Source of the DNA: Pseudomonadota bacterium
GTDB lineage: Bacteria > Pseudomonadota > Alphaproteobacteria > Thalassobaculales > Thalassobaculaceae
Direction of reading: 5' to 3'
Length of the DNA stretch: 6,569 nt
Assembly: GCA_027623845.1 (NCBI GenBank)
Contig: JAQBUJ010000187.1
Coordinates: 1 to 6,569 of the forward strand
The translations under genes and the position numbers were made by a program. The notes beneath the pieces were generated by a model. It was not told where the DNA came from and did no database searches. It saw nothing but the letters and a program-made list of their open reading frames with translations. Of the stretch, positions 5,180 to 6,569 are shown in pieces; the first letter of the stretch is position 1; the number at the start of each line of letters is the position of its first letter.

Positions 5180-5983
5180 ATGGCCGGGCGACCAAAAGTT
5201 TACCAGTTCAGCTCGGCCATTGTCCGTCAACCGGCGGGCTCGGTCGGCGATGGCCTGAGAGCGGTGGATCACGGCGCGCCTGGGTACGAGCGGGTCAAGG
5301 CGGAGCACGACGCCTATTGCGCGGCTTTGGCGGCGGCGGGGGTGTCGGTTCAGGTCTTGCCGCCGCTTGAAGGCTTTGCCGATGCTTTGTTCGTTGAGGA
5401 CCCGGCCTTGGTTTTCGCCGAGGCGGCGATCCTTCTTCGTCCCGGTGCGCCCAGCCGGCAGGGCGAGGTTGCGGCGATCGCCCCGACGCTTCGGCACTGT
5501 TTCGAGACTGTTCTGACGTTGCCGCGCGGCACTGTCGATGGCGGCGACGTCTTGACCACGCCGGATGCGGTGATGATCGGTCTGTCGTCGCGAACCAACC
5601 GGGAAGGGGCCGAGGCGTTGGTCGACTGCCTGGCCGGGATCGGGCGGGTCGGCAAAATCCTGCAAACGCCGCCGGGGGTGCTGCATTTCAAATCCGACTG
5701 CGCCTTGCTTGACGAGAGCACCGTCCTGTCGACGGCCCGCTTGGCCGCATCGGGGGTGTTTGCGGCCTTCACCCAGATCATCACGCCCGAGGGAGAGGAA
5801 GCCGGCGCCAATGCGCTTCGGGTCAATGACACGGTTTTCGTCGGTGATGATTATCCGGGCGTCATCGATTCGTTGGGAGCGGCGGGATATCAGGTCGCCG
5901 CGTTGCCCACATCCGAGATCGCCAAGATCGATGCCGGCCTTTCCTGCATGTCGCTGCGCTGGCATGACGGGATCAATATGTAA
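5180..5983 (+). CDS. ddaH: N(G),N(G)-dimethylarginine dimethylaminohydrolase (dimethylargininase)
   Basis: This 267-residue protein fits the DDAH branch of the guanidino-modifying (amidinotransferase) superfamily. The reaction hydrolyses asymmetric dimethylarginine or monomethylarginine to citrulline plus dimethylamine or methylamine. Substrate-pocket landmarks are FADALFVEDP (66-75; D68, E73, D74), LLRPGAPSRQGE (85-96; R87) and LSSRTNREGA (135-144; R138). The catalytic set is complete: D120 in TVDGGDVL, H169 in VLHFKSD, and the nucleophile C256 in GLSCMSLRW. Asp at 120 matches mammalian DDAH, where the Pseudomonas enzyme has Glu. The protein is cytoplasmic, with no signal peptide. The start ATG at 5180 has GAGG 10 bases upstream, and the gene follows the BKACE stop by 19 bp, so co-transcription is likely. 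Arginine deiminase is unlikely because the protein is far shorter than ADI (~400 residues). Confidence 0.87.
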   Translation: MAGRPKVYQFSSAIVRQPAGSVGDGLRAVDHGAPGYERVKAEHDAYCAALAAAGVSVQVLPPLEGFADALFVEDPALVFAEAAILLRPGAPSRQGEVAAIAPTLRHCFETVLTLPRGTVDGGDVLTTPDAVMIGLSSRTNREGAEALVDCLAGIGRVGKILQTPPGVLHFKSDCALLDESTVLSTARLAASGVFAAFTQIITPEGEEAGANALRVNDTVFVGDDYPGVIDSLGAAGYQVAALPTSEIAKIDAGLSCMSLRWHDGINM

Positions 5984-6001
5984 GGGATCTGACGGCCCTT
6001 A
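5981..6001 (+). other. Small stem-loop between DDAH and GFA genes
   Basis: TAAGGG (5981-5986, containing the DDAH stop) can pair with CCCTTA (5996-6001) over a 9-base loop. There is no U-run, so it is not a terminator. The AAGGAG Shine-Dalgarno of the next gene starts at the last base of the 3' arm. The stem might tune translation or processing, but six pairs is weak. Confidence 0.25.
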
Positions 6002-6014
6002 AGGAGACGACATC

Positions 6015-6389
6015 ATGCCGACCTACCAAGGCAGTTGCCATTGTGGTGCGATACGTTTCGAGGTGATCAAAGCCGAACCGATCACCCGATTGCTCGACTG
6101 CAATTGTTCGATCTGCACGAAAAAAGGCATCGTCCATTGCGCCGTCGAGGATGACGAGTTGCACCTAGTCACTGGCGAGGATGCGTTGTCGCTGTACCAG
6201 TTCGGCAGCGGTGACGCGGAACACCGGTTCTGCGGCAAGTGCGGTATCCATGTCTTCGGCCGGCCGCGTAACCATCCCGAGCGCTATACGGTGAACGCCC
6301 GCTGTCTTGATGATTTCGAGGCGGTCCGCGCCGCCGCTGAAAGCGCTCACTTCGATGGCCAAAGCCATCCCAAGGATCGCGACGGGTAA
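6015..6389 (+). CDS. GFA-family (CENP-V/GFA) zinc-binding protein
   Basis: This 124-residue protein has the cysteine pattern of the GFA/CENP-V domain: CHCG (C8, C10) after a GxCHCGxIRFEV opening, CNCSIC (C29, C31, C34) and FCGKCGIHVFGRP (C73, C76). Together these would make two structural or catalytic zinc sites. Family members bind glutathione and were first described as activating formaldehyde by forming S-hydroxymethylglutathione, but that enzymatic role is disputed and many members have no known substrate. The protein is at the short end of the family's length range and its charged, low-complexity C-terminus (SHPKDRDG) looks natural. AAGGAG (6001-6006) lies 8 bases before the ATG, and only 31 bp separate it from the DDAH stop, so it is probably the last gene of this operon. 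Possible role: handling formaldehyde from methylamine breakdown (inference). Confidence 0.87.
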   Translation: MPTYQGSCHCGAIRFEVIKAEPITRLLDCNCSICTKKGIVHCAVEDDELHLVTGEDALSLYQFGSGDAEHRFCGKCGIHVFGRPRNHPERYTVNARCLDDFEAVRAAAESAHFDGQSHPKDRDG

Positions 6390-6429
6390 CCGTTTTCGTC
6401 CAACTCCTCCAACGTTAGCAGCCGATGAG

Positions 6430-6486
6430 GCTTAACGCTTGAACGCAGTCAGGGTTTGCCTGGAAAGGCAAGCAATGCCGTTAAGC
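6430..6486. repeat. Nested inverted repeats (possible structured RNA or terminator)
   Basis: The outer arms GCTTAACG (6430-6437) and CGTTAAGC (6479-6486) are a perfect 8-bp inverted repeat. They enclose a second hairpin, GTTTGCCT (6454-6461) with AGGCAAGC (6466-6473), closed by a GGAA tetraloop of the GNRA type with one G-U pair. The nested design and the stable tetraloop suggest an RNA structure on at least one strand. It could be a Rho-independent-like 3' end without a U-tract, a small RNA, or a mobile-element end. Confidence 0.45.
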
Positions 6487-6523
6487 GACTAGGGCGCGTG
6501 GAAGTTTGCACGGCGGCGGCCCA

Positions 6524-6561
6524 ATTATACCAGGGTCACTCCAGAACCCGAAATCCCTGGT
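6524..6561 (-). promoter_or_regulatory. Minus-strand extended -10 motif beside an inverted repeat
   Basis: On the minus strand TGGTATAAT gives a perfect TATAAT (6529-6524) with the TGn extension. The -35 area (about 6552-6547, TTCGGG) is poor, as is common for extended -10 promoters. The same spot carries a 7-bp inverted repeat, ACCAGGG (6529-6535) and CCCTGGT (6555-6561), separated by 19 bases. A transcript from here would run leftward through the nested stem-loop and antisense to the GFA gene, where no minus-strand gene is credible. Confidence 0.3.
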
Positions 6562-6569
6562 GTGAGATG

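Larger units (their letters stand above)
6390..6569. other. Gene-free 3' region with inverted repeats
   Basis: I find no credible coding region in these 180 bases on either strand. The region holds a nested stem-loop at 6430-6486 and a second inverted repeat with a minus-strand -10-like motif at 6524-6561. Neither hairpin is followed by a T-run on the plus strand, so the operon's terminator is either atypical or outside the window. Confidence 0.6.

Noticed and set aside
5537..5539. Asp (D120) in place of the catalytic Glu known from Pseudomonas DDAH
   Set aside because: Mammalian DDAH also has Asp in a DGGD motif, so this is a known family variant and not a defect.
6165..6368. Minus-strand open frame that the 6524 promoter-like motif could serve
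   Set aside because: It is antisense to the GFA gene with no domain signal, and its start lies about 150 bases from the motif with no RBS evident.

Overview
The window is GC-rich with tightly packed genes. Its gene families (a CnrH-type ECF sigma operon, a BKACE/DUF849 enzyme, a GFA-family protein) and the style of its proteins suggest a chromosomal segment from an alphaproteobacterium, perhaps Rhodospirillales-like. That placement is an inference from gene content, not a marker-based assignment. I see no tRNA, rRNA, CRISPR array, insertion sequence or phage gene.

Layout. (1) Bases 1-1950, plus strand: the 3' end of a small cupin gene overlaps a full-length thiamine-diphosphate (ThDP) enzyme of the acetolactate-synthase-like superfamily by 20 bp. 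The two are probably co-transcribed and metabolic. (2) Bases 1981-4034, minus strand and convergent with the first block: a four-gene sensory operon. Read in transcription order it holds a secreted EF-hand protein, an ECF sigma factor, a one-TM anti-sigma-like protein and a membrane-anchored CnrX/CpxP-like periplasmic metal sensor. The last three genes are joined by two ATGA start/stop overlaps, so their stoichiometry is probably coupled. (3) Bases 4035-4227: a divergent intergenic region that must hold the promoters of blocks 2 and 4. (4) Bases 4228-6389, plus strand: a three-gene catabolic operon of a beta-keto-acid cleavage enzyme, a dimethylarginine dimethylaminohydrolase and a GFA/CENP-V-type zinc protein. 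(5) Bases 6390-6569: no gene, but two inverted-repeat structures and a minus-strand extended -10 motif.

How the parts may work together. In block 2 the periplasmic sensor would detect a metal or envelope signal, release the sigma factor from the anti-sigma protein and drive a regulon that may include the operon itself. This matches the logic of CnrYXH in Cupriavidus, with a different gene order and a calcium-type EF-hand protein at the front. In block 4 the dimethylargininase would release dimethylamine and citrulline. Oxidative demethylation of dimethylamine yields formaldehyde, which gives a speculative reason for a GFA-family neighbour. The BKACE enzyme would convert a beta-keto acid plus acetyl-CoA into acetoacetate and a new acyl-CoA. 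The best candidates for something undescribed are the EF-hand/ECF operon and the BKACE-DDAH-GFA combination.
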